Shown piece by piece: positions 1 to 8,808 of a DNA stretch of 43,980 bases. The translations under genes were made by a program, and so were the position numbers. The first letter of the stretch is position 1, and each line of letters begins with the position of its first letter. The notes under the pieces were generated by a model. The model had not been told where the DNA came from. It worked only from the letters and a program-made list of their open reading frames with translations, and made no database searches. The DNA comes from Mesorhizobium prunaredense (GTDB lineage: Bacteria > Pseudomonadota > Alphaproteobacteria > Rhizobiales > Rhizobiaceae), in contig NZ_FTPD01000024.1 of the NCBI RefSeq assembly GCF_900156895.1, positions 1-43,980 on the forward strand. Direction: 5' to 3'.

Positions 1-45
1 AAATTCATCCCGCTCTAGGCCGCTCAGCTTGGCCGTCGCTTCGCT

Positions 46-1110
46 CTAAATTGGCGCGAGTTCGGCTTCCGGCGCTGTGATGTCGGCGCATTTGGCACCG
101 TAGGTGTCGCCGGCAATCCTGATTTCCACGGCCTTCGCCATTGCCTGAAGGTCCACGGCCCTGCCGGCGACCTTTTCGATCGCGCCGACAACGAGATCGG
201 GTGCTATCCAGTCTGGCTTGTGGCCGAGATTGCGGACCCAGACCAGTTCGGCCCCGGCGATATCGCGGACGAGGCCGACCGAATGGATCGTTGCATAGAC
301 CACCTTGTCGCGGTCGCCCGAGATGACCACAGTCGGCGCCTTGATATCGCGGTAGTGCGGTGCGGCATCGAGCGTGTAGCGATAAAGCCCGGCGACATCG
401 GTGGCGTTGGCACGAAAGGCGTTCGGCCGAAGCACCAGCGGGATCGCGACCTCGGCGACATAGAAGTCCGGCACCTTGTTGGGGGCAAAGACGCAGGCGG
501 TGGCGGCATTCATCTGCAGCGTTCCCGACGGATAGGTCAGCGTTTCGGAAAAAAGCCGGCCGACGATCGGAATGGTCGTCAAATTATAGTACCAGGCGGT
601 CGCGCCGCCCGGCCAGGGATGGGTGGCAGGCGCCATGAACACCAGGCCGAGCGTCTTGTCGGGATGCTCGCGGCCGAAGGCGGTGGTCACCGAGCCGCCG
701 AAGGAATGGCCGGCGATGATAGCTTTCCTGATGCCGAGATGGTCCATCAGCGCTGCGATGGTGCTGGCCTGTGCCGATGGGGTCTCGTTGTTGCCAGGGC
801 CGCGCGCCGACCAGCCTGCACCCGGGCGGTCGAAGAACAGCATCTCGGCACGGCCTTCCAGCAAGGGCCTCAACGGCAGCATCTGATCCCTGAGGTTGGC
901 GCTGGCGCCGTGGATAAAGACAATCGGCGGCAGTTCGGCGTTTTCCCGCGCCGGAACGTGAACGTAGTGGATGCGGGCACCGTTTATATCCGCGAAGTCG
1001 CCGATCGGCGGATTGCGGCGCTCGATCAGCCATGAACCGGCGCGGGTGACACCTGCAAGGGTGAACACAAGCGCCAGGAGGAAGGCGACCGCGGCGTAGA
1101 TCGGGTTCAT
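46..1110 (-). CDS. alpha/beta hydrolase, membrane-anchored or secreted
   Basis: Alpha/beta-hydrolase fold enzyme of 354 residues. A hydrophobic N-terminus (about residues 5-22) looks like a signal anchor. The oxyanion region FIHGAS lies near residue 65, the nucleophile elbow GHSFGG places Ser at about 136, and a late SGDRD acid and NLGHKPD histidine complete a plausible triad. The substrate cannot be read from sequence; close families include epoxide-hydrolase-like and haloperoxidase-like enzymes. The ATG at 1110 is the natural start. It lies 81 bp downstream of the TPR gene on the same strand, so co-transcription is possible but not shown. Confidence 0.85.
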   Translation of the reverse strand: MNPIYAAVAFLLALVFTLAGVTRAGSWLIERRNPPIGDFADINGARIHYVHVPARENAELPPIVFIHGASANLRDQMLPLRPLLEGRAEMLFFDRPGAGWSARGPGNNETPSAQASTIAALMDHLGIRKAIIAGHSFGGSVTTAFGREHPDKTLGLVFMAPATHPWPGGATAWYYNLTTIPIVGRLFSETLTYPSGTLQMNAATACVFAPNKVPDFYVAEVAIPLVLRPNAFRANATDVAGLYRYTLDAAPHYRDIKAPTVVISGDRDKVVYATIHSVGLVRDIAGAELVWVRNLGHKPDWIAPDLVVGAIEKVAGRAVDLQAMAKAVEIRIAGDTYGAKCADITAPEAELAPI

Positions 1111-1191
1111 GGAGAGAGGTACGGACTGGAGCGAAATTAGTTCACAGTCTAGCTAAAAAGACTTTCACTCAAGTGGAATTGTCCGCCAACC

Positions 1192-1776
1192 TCATATCCC
1201 TTCGCTGGCAAGTTCTTCCGAAAGCGTGCCGACCTGATCCTGGGCGCTGCGCATCATCGGATAGATGCTGAGCACGCGCTGCCAGGCTTCCAGCGCCGAC
1301 TGCTTGTGGCCGGTTACCGCCATAATCTGCGCCAGGCCGGACAGCGCGCCAAAATGGCGCGGCTCGAGCTGCAGCGTGCGGTCGATGTCCGCCATCGATT
1401 TCCCAAAGTTATTCATCATGAAATGTACGGTGGCGCGCCGGTTCCAGCCTTCGGCATAGGCCGGTTGTAACGTCACCACCTGGTCGAGGAGGTCGAGCGC
1501 CACGTCGAACTTGTTGTCTTCGGCCGCTTTTTGCGACCATTGCATCATCAGGTCGATCGAGGCGCTGCCGGATTGCGACCACTCGTGCGAGATGCGCGCG
1601 GCGATGCGCTCGGCGGCTTTTTCATTGCGCTCGCGCTTCAGGTCGACAAACAGCTGGTCGAGCCTTTCCTCCCTGGTCGTGGCAACCGGAGGGGTGACCG
1701 GGTCTTCCGCTTGAGCCGGAAGCGGGGCGAGACCGAAAAGAAAAAGCGCCGCGAAGAATGCAAAAAGAATCCGCAT
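1192..1776 (-). CDS. periplasmic TPR-repeat protein
   Basis: A 194-residue protein with a classical signal peptide (MRILFAFFAALFLFGLAPL, likely cut after AQA near residue 23) and at least two tetratricopeptide repeats between about residues 95 and 170, with the usual W/L/G/Y/A/P spacing (AEGWNRRA, ALSGLAQI, ALEAWQRVL). TPR proteins are protein-protein scaffolds, so this one probably works in the periplasm or at the inner membrane. Partners are unknown. Small TPR proteins of this type are common in Rhizobiales. Confidence 0.85.
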   Translation of the reverse strand: MRILFAFFAALFLFGLAPLPAQAEDPVTPPVATTREERLDQLFVDLKRERNEKAAERIAARISHEWSQSGSASIDLMMQWSQKAAEDNKFDVALDLLDQVVTLQPAYAEGWNRRATVHFMMNNFGKSMADIDRTLQLEPRHFGALSGLAQIMAVTGHKQSALEAWQRVLSIYPMMRSAQDQVGTLSEELASEGI

Positions 1777-1893
1777 GACCGGAATCTAACCCCGGACAGC
1801 GGATCGTCAAACTGAATTTAGCGTGAGAGGGCCGGCAGGCGGGCAAATTACATCATGCAGGCGCGGAGGCAGGCGCCCCCAACGCGAAAAGAC

Positions 1894-2019
1894 TCAGCCC
1901 TGGCGCGCCTTGTAGCGCGGAGCGGTCTTGTTGATGATGTACACGCGGCCCTTGCGGCGAACCAGCTGGTTGTCGCGGTGACGCGCCTTGAGCGCCTTGA
2001 GCGAATTCTTGATCTTCAT
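1894..2019 (-). CDS. rpmJ: 50S ribosomal protein L36 (zinc-free type)
   Basis: A 41-codon gene found by reading the reverse strand from the ATG at 2019 to the TGA at 1894. The product begins MKIKNSLKALKARHRD and contains QLVRRKGRVYIIN and a basic tail ending KARQG, which is the L36 signature. It has no cysteine or zinc ribbon, so it is the C-minus form usual in alphaproteobacteria. It acts in the large ribosomal subunit. It stands alone between the TPR gene and purK rather than in a ribosomal operon. Confidence 0.95.
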   Translation of the reverse strand: MKIKNSLKALKARHRDNQLVRRKGRVYIINKTAPRYKARQG

Positions 2020-2061
2020 GGTCTTGCCCGTCGGTCTGGGCCCGCTTGGGCCGAACTATTA

Positions 2062-2084
2062 AGGCGCGCTCGGAAAGCGCGCCT
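2062..2084 (-). terminator. hairpin between purK and rpmJ
   Basis: A perfect 9-bp inverted repeat (AGGCGCGCT and its complement) with a 5-nt loop lies after purK and before rpmJ, both read leftwards. Only a short T run follows on the minus strand, so it may be a weak terminator for purEK or a leader structure of rpmJ. Confidence 0.45.
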
Positions 2085-2219
2085 CTCAACTTGTGCGTGG
2101 CTCATAAACGAGGAGCCTTGCCCGTGTCAACCGCAAGTGTGCTTCATAGATGAAGCTGGTGCGGCGGATTTTGAGTTCCTGCTCTACCGACGGCGTTAGA
2201 GCGGCGCCGTCCAACAGCC

Positions 2220-3296
2220 TCAACGGTGGCGGCTCATTCGCGTAAAATGGCCCATCTTGCGGCCGGGGCGTGCCTCGGCCTTGCCATAGAGATGCAGCAT
2301 CAGATCGGGCTCGGCGAGCAGGGCCGGGACACGCAGGATATCGTCGCCGATCAGGTTTTCCATGACGCAGTCAAAATGGCGGCCGGGGTTTCCCAGCGGC
2401 AGGCCGGCGACGGCGCGAATGTGCTGCTCGAACTGCGAGACGATGCAGGCGGCTTCCGTCCAGTGGCCGGAATTGTGAACGCGCGGCGCGATCTCATTGG
2501 CCAGCAGCGCGCCGTCGGCAAGGACAAAGAACTCGATGCCGATGACGCCGACATAGTCGAGCGCGGCAAGTATCTCTGCCGCCGCCGCCTGCGCTGCAGC
2601 GGCGGTTTCGGACCCTATCCTGGCCGGCAGGGTCGAGCTGTGCAGGATGCCGCTGCGGTGGATGTTTTCTGCCGGATCGTAGGCGGCGAGCGAACCGTCC
2701 ATGCCGCGCGCGGCGATCACCGAAATCTCGCGTTCGAAGGCGACGAAGGATTCGAGGATCAGCGGCACGTTGCCCATTGCCTCGCAGGTGCCGGCAAAGC
2801 CGCCTGTTTCCATGTTGCGGAATACGCGCTGGCCCTTGCCGTCATAGCCCATGCGGCGCGTCTTCAATATGCCGCTGCCGTCGAACTTTTTCAGCGCCGC
2901 CGTCAATTCGTCGTCATTGTCGACGGGGCAGAAATCCGCGGTGGGAATGCCGATGCCGTTGAGGAATTTCTTCTCCGCCACCCGGTCCTGCGCTACTTCC
3001 AGCGCGCGCGCCGGCGGGTAGACCGGGACCGTGACGGCAAGCGCGCTGGCGGCCATGACCGGAACGTTCTCGAACTCGTAGGTGACGACGGCGCTGGCTG
3101 CAGCCAGTTCGGCGAGCGCGGCCGTGTCGTCATAAGCGGCAGTGATCTGCCGGTTGGCGACCTGTGCCGCCGGACAATCCGGCTGCGGCTCCAGCACGAC
3201 CGTGCGGTAGCCGAGGCGCGCCGCGGCCATCGCCAGCATGCGGCCGAGCTGGCCGCCGCCGATGATGCCGATGGTCGATCCGGCGGCCAGGCTCAT
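2220..3296 (-). CDS. purK: 5-(carboxyamino)imidazole ribonucleotide synthase
   Basis: PurK, 358 residues, the ATP-grasp enzyme that carboxylates aminoimidazole ribonucleotide with ATP and bicarbonate in de novo purine synthesis. The N-terminal GIIGGGQLGRML loop (residues 9-20), the ATP-grasp core with RRMGYDGKGQ (about 147-156), and LANEIAPRVHNSGHWT (about 264-279) are diagnostic. Length fits the family. The ATG overlaps the purE stop by 4 bp, the usual purE-purK translational coupling. Confidence 0.96.
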   Translation of the reverse strand: MSLAAGSTIGIIGGGQLGRMLAMAAARLGYRTVVLEPQPDCPAAQVANRQITAAYDDTAALAELAAASAVVTYEFENVPVMAASALAVTVPVYPPARALEVAQDRVAEKKFLNGIGIPTADFCPVDNDDELTAALKKFDGSGILKTRRMGYDGKGQRVFRNMETGGFAGTCEAMGNVPLILESFVAFEREISVIAARGMDGSLAAYDPAENIHRSGILHSSTLPARIGSETAAAAQAAAAEILAALDYVGVIGIEFFVLADGALLANEIAPRVHNSGHWTEAACIVSQFEQHIRAVAGLPLGNPGRHFDCVMENLIGDDILRVPALLAEPDLMLHLYGKAEARPGRKMGHFTRMSRHR

Positions 3297-3790
3297 GGCG
3301 TGTCCGTGGGCTCGGCGGCGACCTTGGCGGTCTGGGCGGCGCGCCAGGCATCGAGCCGGGCGGCGAGCTTTTCGTCGGTCAGTGCCAGCACGGCCGCAGC
3401 CAGAAGGGCGGCATTGGTGGCGCCCGCCTTGCCGATGGCCAGCGTGCCGACCGGAATGCCGGCCGGCATCTGCACGATGGAGAGCAGCGAGTCCTGTCCG
3501 GAGAGCGCCTTCGATTCCACCGGCACGCCAAAAACCGGCAGCGGCGTCATCGCCGCCGTCATGCCGGGCAGGTGTGCCGCACCGCCGGCGCCGGCGATGA
3601 TCACCTGAAAGCCGGCCGCCTTGGCGCCCTTGGCGAAGTCATAGAGCCGGTCGGGGGTGCGATGGGCCGAGACGATCAGCCGCTTGTGCGGGATGCCCAG
3701 TGCCTCCAGCGTTTCGGCGGCGTGGCGCATCGTCGCCCAGTCGGACTGGCTGCCCATGATGATGGCGACGTCGGCGCGGTGATCGTCCAA
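3293..3790 (-). CDS. purE: N5-carboxyaminoimidazole ribonucleotide mutase
   Basis: PurE class I, 165 residues, moves the carboxyl group of N5-CAIR to give CAIR for purine synthesis. MGSQSDW (12-18), SAHRTPDR (41-48) and AGAGGAAHLPG (66-76) are the active-site signatures. The start is a TTG at 3790: no ATG lies between it and the MGSQSDW motif, and GGGAG sits 7-8 nt upstream. It is the first gene of the purEK pair, with purK overlapping its end. Confidence 0.95.
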   Translation of the reverse strand: MDDHRADVAIIMGSQSDWATMRHAAETLEALGIPHKRLIVSAHRTPDRLYDFAKGAKAAGFQVIIAGAGGAAHLPGMTAAMTPLPVFGVPVESKALSGQDSLLSIVQMPAGIPVGTLAIGKAGATNAALLAAAVLALTDEKLAARLDAWRAAQTAKVAAEPTDTP

Positions 3791-3894
3791 GCTTCTGCTC
3801 CCGGCGGCAAAGGCGCGCCTTAGCGGAATTCGGGTTCGACGGCAAGGATGCGCTGCCTCTGCGCAAGCGTTCTGGCGCGAGGCGCCATCATTAC

Positions 3895-5100
3895 CTAATC
3901 CGGCCAGCGCAAGGCGCCGGCGCTATCCTTGCGGGCCGACTTCATCGCATCAGCCGGACGCTCACTTGTGCCCAACACCGCTCGCAGGCGCTCGGCGACG
4001 ATCTCCGCCTCGCCGGGATGAAGATTGCACGGGTCGAGGAAGAAGTGACCGCGCTCGACCTCGTGATTGCGCACGATAATGGGAGGGACGCCTGCCGCCA
4101 GCGCCGACGCAAGGCCGGCGGCGGTGAACCTGCTCTCAGGCGTAACAAACACCTGCAGGCGGTCGAGCGGATTGCCGGTCGGATCCGGAATGACATGCGC
4201 TGCGATGCCCGGCAGGCCCTGCAATGCGTCCTTCCACAGATCGAGCGCCGCTTCTTCCCGCTTGCGGATGCCGGCATGGTCGCGCCGCTCCCAGGCCTCC
4301 AGTGCGGCCATGGTGCCGGCGATGCTTTCCTTGCCGACCTTCATCGCCCGCGCAACGCCACGGACCTGCAGATAGGCGGCCCGCACCAGATCCTTGCGCC
4401 CGGTGACGATGCCGCTTGTCGGTCCCGAGAGGAATTTGTGCCCGCTGTAGACGACGATGTCGGCGCCGCGTGCGAGAAAGCCGCGCAAATCGTATTCGGA
4501 GGCGGCGTCGACGATCACCGGGACGCCCTTGGCGTGGCAGATCTCGCAGAACTCCTCGAGCGAAAGCATGCCGTATTGCACCGTGTGATGGGCAACGACA
4601 TAGAGACCTGCCGCGGTGCGGTCGCGGATCGCCTCGCGCACATGATAATCCTGCGTCACGCTGACCGTACCGGCCGGTACGGTGCTTGCCCCGGCAAGCC
4701 GGATCGACTGGTCGATCGGCGCGCCGTAGTTGACGATGTGGCCGAGTTGGACGATGACCTCGGACTTGAGGCCCTCGGTGTCGTCCGGCAGCCGCTCGAT
4801 CGCCAGAAGGTTGGTGCCGGTCATTGTGCCGGCAATGGCCATGGTGATGCCGCTGGCGCAGCACGCGGTGACGAAGCCGGCCTCGCCGCCGGTGAGGCGC
4901 GCGACAACCGTGCTTGCGGCGCGCTGCAGATCGTCCATCTCCACCCATTGCGAGGCGATTTCCGACATAGCGGCGATCGCTTCCGGGACGATGATCGAGG
5001 CGCCGAGCGCCGTCATCGTGCCGGAGACATTGATGATCGGGCGAAGGCTGAGCCGTTCGCGGATTGTCGTGTTGGAGCCGTTTGCGGAATAGGTTTTCAT
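3895..5100 (-). CDS. SelA-like PLP-dependent enzyme (lyase/transferase)
   Basis: About 400 residues of a fold-type I PLP enzyme of the SelA/DgaE-like group. The phosphate-binding turn TACCASGITMA, the Asp motif VIVDAASEYDLR and the Schiff-base lysine in VYSGHKFLSGPTSG (about residue 222) are visible. Relatives include D-glucosaminate-6-phosphate ammonia-lyase and other aminoacid-like ammonia-lyases; selenocysteine synthase itself is unlikely because no sel genes are near. It is the last gene of the transporter operon, directly after a RidA gene, which fits release of an enamine/imine intermediate. An in-frame ATG at 5115 is an alternative start; the 5100 ATG has a GGGA at a better distance. 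Confidence 0.82.
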   Translation of the reverse strand: MKTYSANGSNTTIRERLSLRPIINVSGTMTALGASIIVPEAIAAMSEIASQWVEMDDLQRAASTVVARLTGGEAGFVTACCASGITMAIAGTMTGTNLLAIERLPDDTEGLKSEVIVQLGHIVNYGAPIDQSIRLAGASTVPAGTVSVTQDYHVREAIRDRTAAGLYVVAHHTVQYGMLSLEEFCEICHAKGVPVIVDAASEYDLRGFLARGADIVVYSGHKFLSGPTSGIVTGRKDLVRAAYLQVRGVARAMKVGKESIAGTMAALEAWERRDHAGIRKREEAALDLWKDALQGLPGIAAHVIPDPTGNPLDRLQVFVTPESRFTAAGLASALAAGVPPIIVRNHEVERGHFFLDPCNLHPGEAEIVAERLRAVLGTSERPADAMKSARKDSAGALRWPD

Positions 5101-5124
5101 CTCTGGAGGTCCCATTGGTAGATT

Positions 5125-5586
5125 TCAGGCGGCGATCTCGATGACCGCCTCGATTTCCACGGTGATGTTGCCCGGCAGGGAGCCGACACCGATCGCCGAA
5201 CGGGCGTGCCCGCCGATACTATCAAAGACAGCGGCGAAAAGATCGGAACAGCCATTCACCACCTTCGGATGGTCGCTGAAGGTCGGGATCGCGTTGACGA
5301 AGCCAAGCAGCTTGACGACGCGCACGATGCGGCCGAGGTCGCCTGCCGCAGCGTGCATGACGGCAAGCAGGTTCAGACCGGTGAGGCGGGCATGCTTATA
5401 GGCCTCTTCAACCGTGACGTCCTCGCCGACCTTGCCGGTGCAAAGCGTGCCGTCGGCGCGCAACGGCCCTTGGCCGGAGAGGAAGATCAGCCGTCCGCTT
5501 TCGGCGTGGGTGACGAAGTTGGCGATCGGCGTCGGCGGCTCGGGCAGGGTCAGGCCCAACTCGGCGAGCCGGATGTAAGGCGTCAT
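5125..5586 (-). CDS. RidA family enamine/imine deaminase
   Basis: A 153-residue YjgF/RidA-family protein. RidA proteins hydrolyse reactive enamines and imines made by PLP enzymes, usually as trimers in the cytoplasm. The conserved arginine is in HARSAIGVGSLPGN (Arg at about 129) and the C-terminal VEIEAVIEI matches the family. It has the longer 150-residue architecture seen in catabolic-operon RidA members. AGGAG precedes the ATG at 5586. It lies between the ABC ATPase and the SelA-like enzyme on the same strand, suggesting it clears that enzyme's product. Confidence 0.9.
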   Translation of the reverse strand: MTPYIRLAELGLTLPEPPTPIANFVTHAESGRLIFLSGQGPLRADGTLCTGKVGEDVTVEEAYKHARLTGLNLLAVMHAAAGDLGRIVRVVKLLGFVNAIPTFSDHPKVVNGCSDLFAAVFDSIGGHARSAIGVGSLPGNITVEIEAVIEIAA

Positions 5587-5622
5587 GAAAAGGCTCCTTG
5601 CGGCAGCTTTCGCCGTCCGATG

Positions 5623-6417
5623 TCAGAAATGCGAGGCACGAAACCGCGCCAGGAAACTGCGGAGACGCTCATTGTCGATCTCTGCGCCCAGAATCTCGGC
5701 GGGCGGGCCTGCGGCGCTGACGCCGCCATCCGCCATGAAGATGATGCGGCTCGAGGCATCGCGGGCAAAGGCCATCTCGTGCGTGACCATCACCATCGTC
5801 ATGCCGTCCTCGGCCAGGCTGCGCACGACCTCGAGCACCTCGCCGACGAGTTCCGGGTCGAGCGCGGAGGTTATCTCGTCGAGAAGCAGGATTTTCGGCT
5901 CCATCGCCACCGCGCGGGCGATGCCGACGCGCTGCTGCTGGCCACCGGAAAGCTCGGCCGGCAGGCTGTCGGCCTTGTGGGCAAGGCCGACCCGGCCGAG
6001 CCAGTGCTCGGCAATGGCGCGGGCCTCGGTACTGCTCTTGCCGCGCACCTTGCGCAGGCCAAGCATGATGTTGCCGGCCGCCGTCAGATGCGGAAACAGA
6101 TTGAAACTCTGGAACACCATTCCGGTTTCGGCCCGCATCTTCGCCAGGTCGCGCTCGCTGCGGCGCTGGCGTGTTCCCGTGTCGCGGAAGCCGACCTCCC
6201 TGCCGTCGATGCGGATGGAGCCGCTGTCGTAGCTCTCCAGGAAATTGACGCAGCGCAGCAGCGTGGTCTTGCCGCTGCCGGAAGGCCCGATGACAGTCAC
6301 CACCTCGCCGCGCGTCACCTGCAGGCTGACGGAGCGCAGGACCGCGACGGATCCGAACGATTTGGAAACCTCGGAGACATCGAGAAGCGCCGGATTGGCG
6401 GGCGTGGCGATGGGCAT
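5623..6417 (-). CDS. amino-acid ABC transporter ATP-binding protein
   Basis: ATPase of a polar-amino-acid (PAAT/GlnQ-type) importer, about 264 residues from the ATG at 6417. Walker A GPSGSGKTT (about 44-52), Q-loop VFQSFN (Gln about 103), signature LSGGQQQR (about 156-163), Walker B ILLLDE (about 176-181) and the H-switch VTHE (His about 213) are all intact. A longer reading frame extends upstream, but it would overlap the permease gene; the chosen ATG lies 5 nt after that gene's stop. Confidence 0.92.
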   Translation of the reverse strand: MPIATPANPALLDVSEVSKSFGSVAVLRSVSLQVTRGEVVTVIGPSGSGKTTLLRCVNFLESYDSGSIRIDGREVGFRDTGTRQRRSERDLAKMRAETGMVFQSFNLFPHLTAAGNIMLGLRKVRGKSSTEARAIAEHWLGRVGLAHKADSLPAELSGGQQQRVGIARAVAMEPKILLLDEITSALDPELVGEVLEVVRSLAEDGMTMVMVTHEMAFARDASSRIIFMADGGVSAAGPPAEILGAEIDNERLRSFLARFRASHF

Positions 6418-6421
6418 CTTG

Positions 6422-7072
6422 CTATTCCCGGATGAAGGAGAAACGCCGCTCCAACCGTCGGCTGGCCAGGGAGAGCGCGTAATTGACGGCGAAGTAGATG
6501 ACCGCACCGAGGATGTAGAGCGGCATCGCTTCGTAGGTGCGGCCGATGACCTGGTTGATGGCGTGCATCAGGTCGGTGATGCCGAGCAGCGAAACCAGCG
6601 CGCTGCCCTTCACCGCATCGGTGACGCCATTGATCCATGGCGGCAGGAAACGCCTGAACGCTTGCGGGAAGATGACGTAGGCCAGTCGCTGGCGAAAGGT
6701 CAGCCCGATCGCCATCGCCGCTTCGGACTGCCCCTTCGGTATGGAACCGACCGCACCGCGCAGATACTCGATGACCTGCGCCGTCTTGAACAGGGTGAGC
6801 GCCAGCACGGCTGCCCAGAAGGATTCCAGATGGAGGCCGACGGCAGGCAGGCCGTAATAGACGAAGAAGATGAGCACCAGGATCGGAATGCCGCGAATGG
6901 TATCGCTGAAAATGCGCACCGCCCAGCGCAGCGGAGCCGGGCCGTAGACAAGGCCGACGCCCATCATCACACCGGCGACGAGCGACAACACCACGACCAG
7001 CAGCGATACCCATAGCGTCACGGCAAAACCCTGGGCCAGGAAGGGCAAGGCATAGGCGATCTGGCCAAGCAT
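6422..7072 (-). CDS. amino-acid ABC transporter permease (second)
   Basis: Inner-membrane subunit of a PAAT-type importer, 216 residues from the ATG at 7072, which begins MLGQIAYALPFL. Several hydrophobic helices surround the cytoplasmic EAA loop (QSEAAMAIGLTFRQRLAYVI). The start lies one base after the upstream permease stop, and the stop is 4 nt before the ATPase gene, so the three are co-translated. It pairs with the first permease as a heterodimer, as is usual for HisMQ-type systems. Confidence 0.92.
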   Translation of the reverse strand: MLGQIAYALPFLAQGFAVTLWVSLLVVVLSLVAGVMMGVGLVYGPAPLRWAVRIFSDTIRGIPILVLIFFVYYGLPAVGLHLESFWAAVLALTLFKTAQVIEYLRGAVGSIPKGQSEAAMAIGLTFRQRLAYVIFPQAFRRFLPPWINGVTDAVKGSALVSLLGITDLMHAINQVIGRTYEAMPLYILGAVIYFAVNYALSLASRRLERRFSFIRE

Positions 7073-7073
7073 C

Positions 7074-7739
7074 CTAGTGCGCCGCCCTGAACCGGCGCTC
7101 GACAAGCCGAAGCGCATAAAGAAGCGCGTAGCCGGTCAAGAGGTACATCGCCGTCACCACAAGGTAGACCTCGACGATGCGGAAGGTGTTGAAGTTGATC
7201 CACTGGGCGCCGTAGGTGAGCTCGGGCACCGAAATGACCGAGGCAACGGACGTGTCCTTGAACAGCGACAGGAACGTGTTGGAAAGCGCGGGCAGCGTTA
7301 TGCGCAGCATCGTCGGCAGGCGCACATGGACCAGCCTTTGCCATGGCGTCAGGCCGATCGCCTTGCCGGCGTCGAGCTGTCCGCGCGGAACTGCTTCCAG
7401 CCCCGAGCGGAACACCTCGACCAGATAAGCGCCGCTATAGAGCGACAGCGTGGCAATGAACGAGGTCTGCGCGCTGTAGGCGATGTCGACCACCGTCGGC
7501 AGGCCGTAGAAGACGAGATAGACGAGCAGGATCAGCGGCACGTTGCGGATGAACTCGACATAGGCTGCGATGACGGCCCGCACCGCACGCCCGGCCGACA
7601 CGTACCAGACCGCCAGAAGCAGTCCGATGAGGATGCCGATCGCGATGGAGATCACGGCCAGCTCGAGGCTGAGCAGCAGCCCGCCCCAAAGCTTGTCGAA
7701 ATGCCGCCAGATCAGGTTGAAGTTCAGGGTATAGCCCAT
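7074..7739 (-). CDS. amino-acid ABC transporter permease (first)
   Basis: A 221-residue PAAT-family permease. The opening MGYTLNFNLIWRHFDKL leads into a first membrane helix, IRNVPLILLVYLVFYGLP is a family hallmark, and the EAA loop reads QLDAGKAIGLTPWQRLVHV. It forms the membrane channel with the next gene. It follows the substrate-binding protein gene after a 71-bp gap that holds a strong hairpin. Confidence 0.93.
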   Translation of the reverse strand: MGYTLNFNLIWRHFDKLWGGLLLSLELAVISIAIGILIGLLLAVWYVSAGRAVRAVIAAYVEFIRNVPLILLVYLVFYGLPTVVDIAYSAQTSFIATLSLYSGAYLVEVFRSGLEAVPRGQLDAGKAIGLTPWQRLVHVRLPTMLRITLPALSNTFLSLFKDTSVASVISVPELTYGAQWINFNTFRIVEVYLVVTAMYLLTGYALLYALRLVERRFRAAH

Positions 7740-7776
7740 GTGTCCCTGTCATATCGAGGGCTGTCGACGATAAGCA

Positions 7777-7802
7777 GGCGGAAGGGCGCAAGCCCTTCCG
7801 CC
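7777..7802 (-). repeat. intercistronic hairpin after the binding-protein gene
   Basis: A perfect 11-bp inverted repeat (GGCGGAAGGGC and complement) around a 4-nt loop lies between the binding-protein stop (7811) and the permease start (7739). No T run follows on the minus strand. Such a hairpin can stabilise the upstream mRNA end and raise the level of binding protein over permease. Confidence 0.6.
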
Positions 7803-7810
7803 GGCTTGCA

Positions 7811-8686
7811 TCAGATGACCGGGAAGCCGGGATGGCGCGCCGGCGGCTCCTGTCCAAAATAGTCCTTGAATGCAGCGTCGTAGAGCACCGTCTCATGGCC
7901 GAACATGGCGGTGGTGAACGTCGTGTTGACGAAGGTCAGCCAGTCGAGGTCGCCTTGCCGAAGTGCGGCACCGTAAAGCATCGAGAACCAGCTCTTGCCG
8001 GCATCGAAGTATTTGTCCGGATTGCGCGAGGCGAGCCAGCGAACCGTCGACAGATCGACGGCGGCGGCGTCGACGCGTTTCGATTCCAATGCCTGCAGCA
8101 CGTTGGCCTGGGTGTCTATCTGCATCACCTGCGCCTCCGGCAGGACGATGTGCACATTTGCCTCGGCATCGACATTCTGCAGGATGGAAACCCGCGTCGC
8201 CGAACCGCCGGCAAGCAGCTTGTCGAAGGTCTTGTTTTCGGCGTTCGGAAGCGTCAGCAAGGCGATGCCTTCGACGTAATAGGGCCGGGAGAAGTGGATC
8301 AGCTGCGAGCGCTGGGCGGTCATGGTCATGAACTGGATCGAAATGTCGACCTTGTTGGTGGTCACGTTCGGAATGCGCTGGGCCGGATCCTGCATGACGA
8401 ACTCGACCTTGGTCGTATCGTCGAAAAGTCCCTTGGCAAGAATGCGCCCCATGGTGATGTCCATGCCGACCAGTTCGCCGGCATCGTTTTCGAAGTGCCA
8501 GGGCGCGTTGGTGCTGCCGGTGCCGACGATCACCTTGCCGCGATCGAGAACGGTGCGCAGCAGGCTGTCCGGTGCCGCCTGCGCCGCCGCCTTCTGAACA
8601 TCGACTGTTGTCGCTGCGCCCACCACTCCGGCCGTTGCAAGCCCGGCCAGTTTCAGAAAATCACGTCTTTTGGATGTTTCGTTCAC
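7811..8686 (-). CDS. family-3 substrate-binding protein with Tat signal
   Basis: Periplasmic solute-binding protein, 291 residues, of the amino-acid family 3. The start is the GTG at 8686, preceded by AAGGAGGT at ideal spacing; the reading frame stays open upstream but without such a site. The N-terminus SKRRDFLKLAG carries a twin-arginine motif followed by a hydrophobic stretch and an AQA cleavage region, so export is probably by Tat. Family features include DITMGRILAKGLF and the SRPYYVEGIALL segment. It is the first gene of the operon, divergent from the IclR regulator. Confidence 0.92.
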   Translation of the reverse strand: MNETSKRRDFLKLAGLATAGVVGAATTVDVQKAAAQAAPDSLLRTVLDRGKVIVGTGSTNAPWHFENDAGELVGMDITMGRILAKGLFDDTTKVEFVMQDPAQRIPNVTTNKVDISIQFMTMTAQRSQLIHFSRPYYVEGIALLTLPNAENKTFDKLLAGGSATRVSILQNVDAEANVHIVLPEAQVMQIDTQANVLQALESKRVDAAAVDLSTVRWLASRNPDKYFDAGKSWFSMLYGAALRQGDLDWLTFVNTTFTTAMFGHETVLYDAAFKDYFGQEPPARHPGFPVI

Positions 8687-8759
8687 GGCGACCTCCTTTT
8701 CGTGTTGTGTTCCCCTTGCCGATACATGCATCGGTAATCTGCTGGATTGTCTCTTACAG

Positions 8760-8790
8760 AAGACACATGTATCCTGTACAAGACAGATAC
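8760..8790. promoter_or_regulatory. candidate IclR operator in divergent promoter region
   Basis: The 122-bp gap between the ABC operon and the IclR gene holds AAGACA twice, 20 bp apart (8760 and 8780), and a GTATC...GATAC inverted repeat (8769-8773 and 8786-8790). Two copies on the same helix face and a location in a divergent regulator gap fit an operator. No binding data exist here. Confidence 0.4.
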
Positions 8791-8808
8791 TAACATCAGG
8801 AATCAGCA

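Noticed and set aside
2226..3608. Long plus-strand open frame opposite purK and purE
   Set aside because: It is antisense to two certain genes, has no family resemblance, and arises from the high GC content. The same holds for long antisense frames at 220-1035, 4018-5121, 10667-12040, 19120-20277, 30468-31460, 31557-32882 and 41916-42962.
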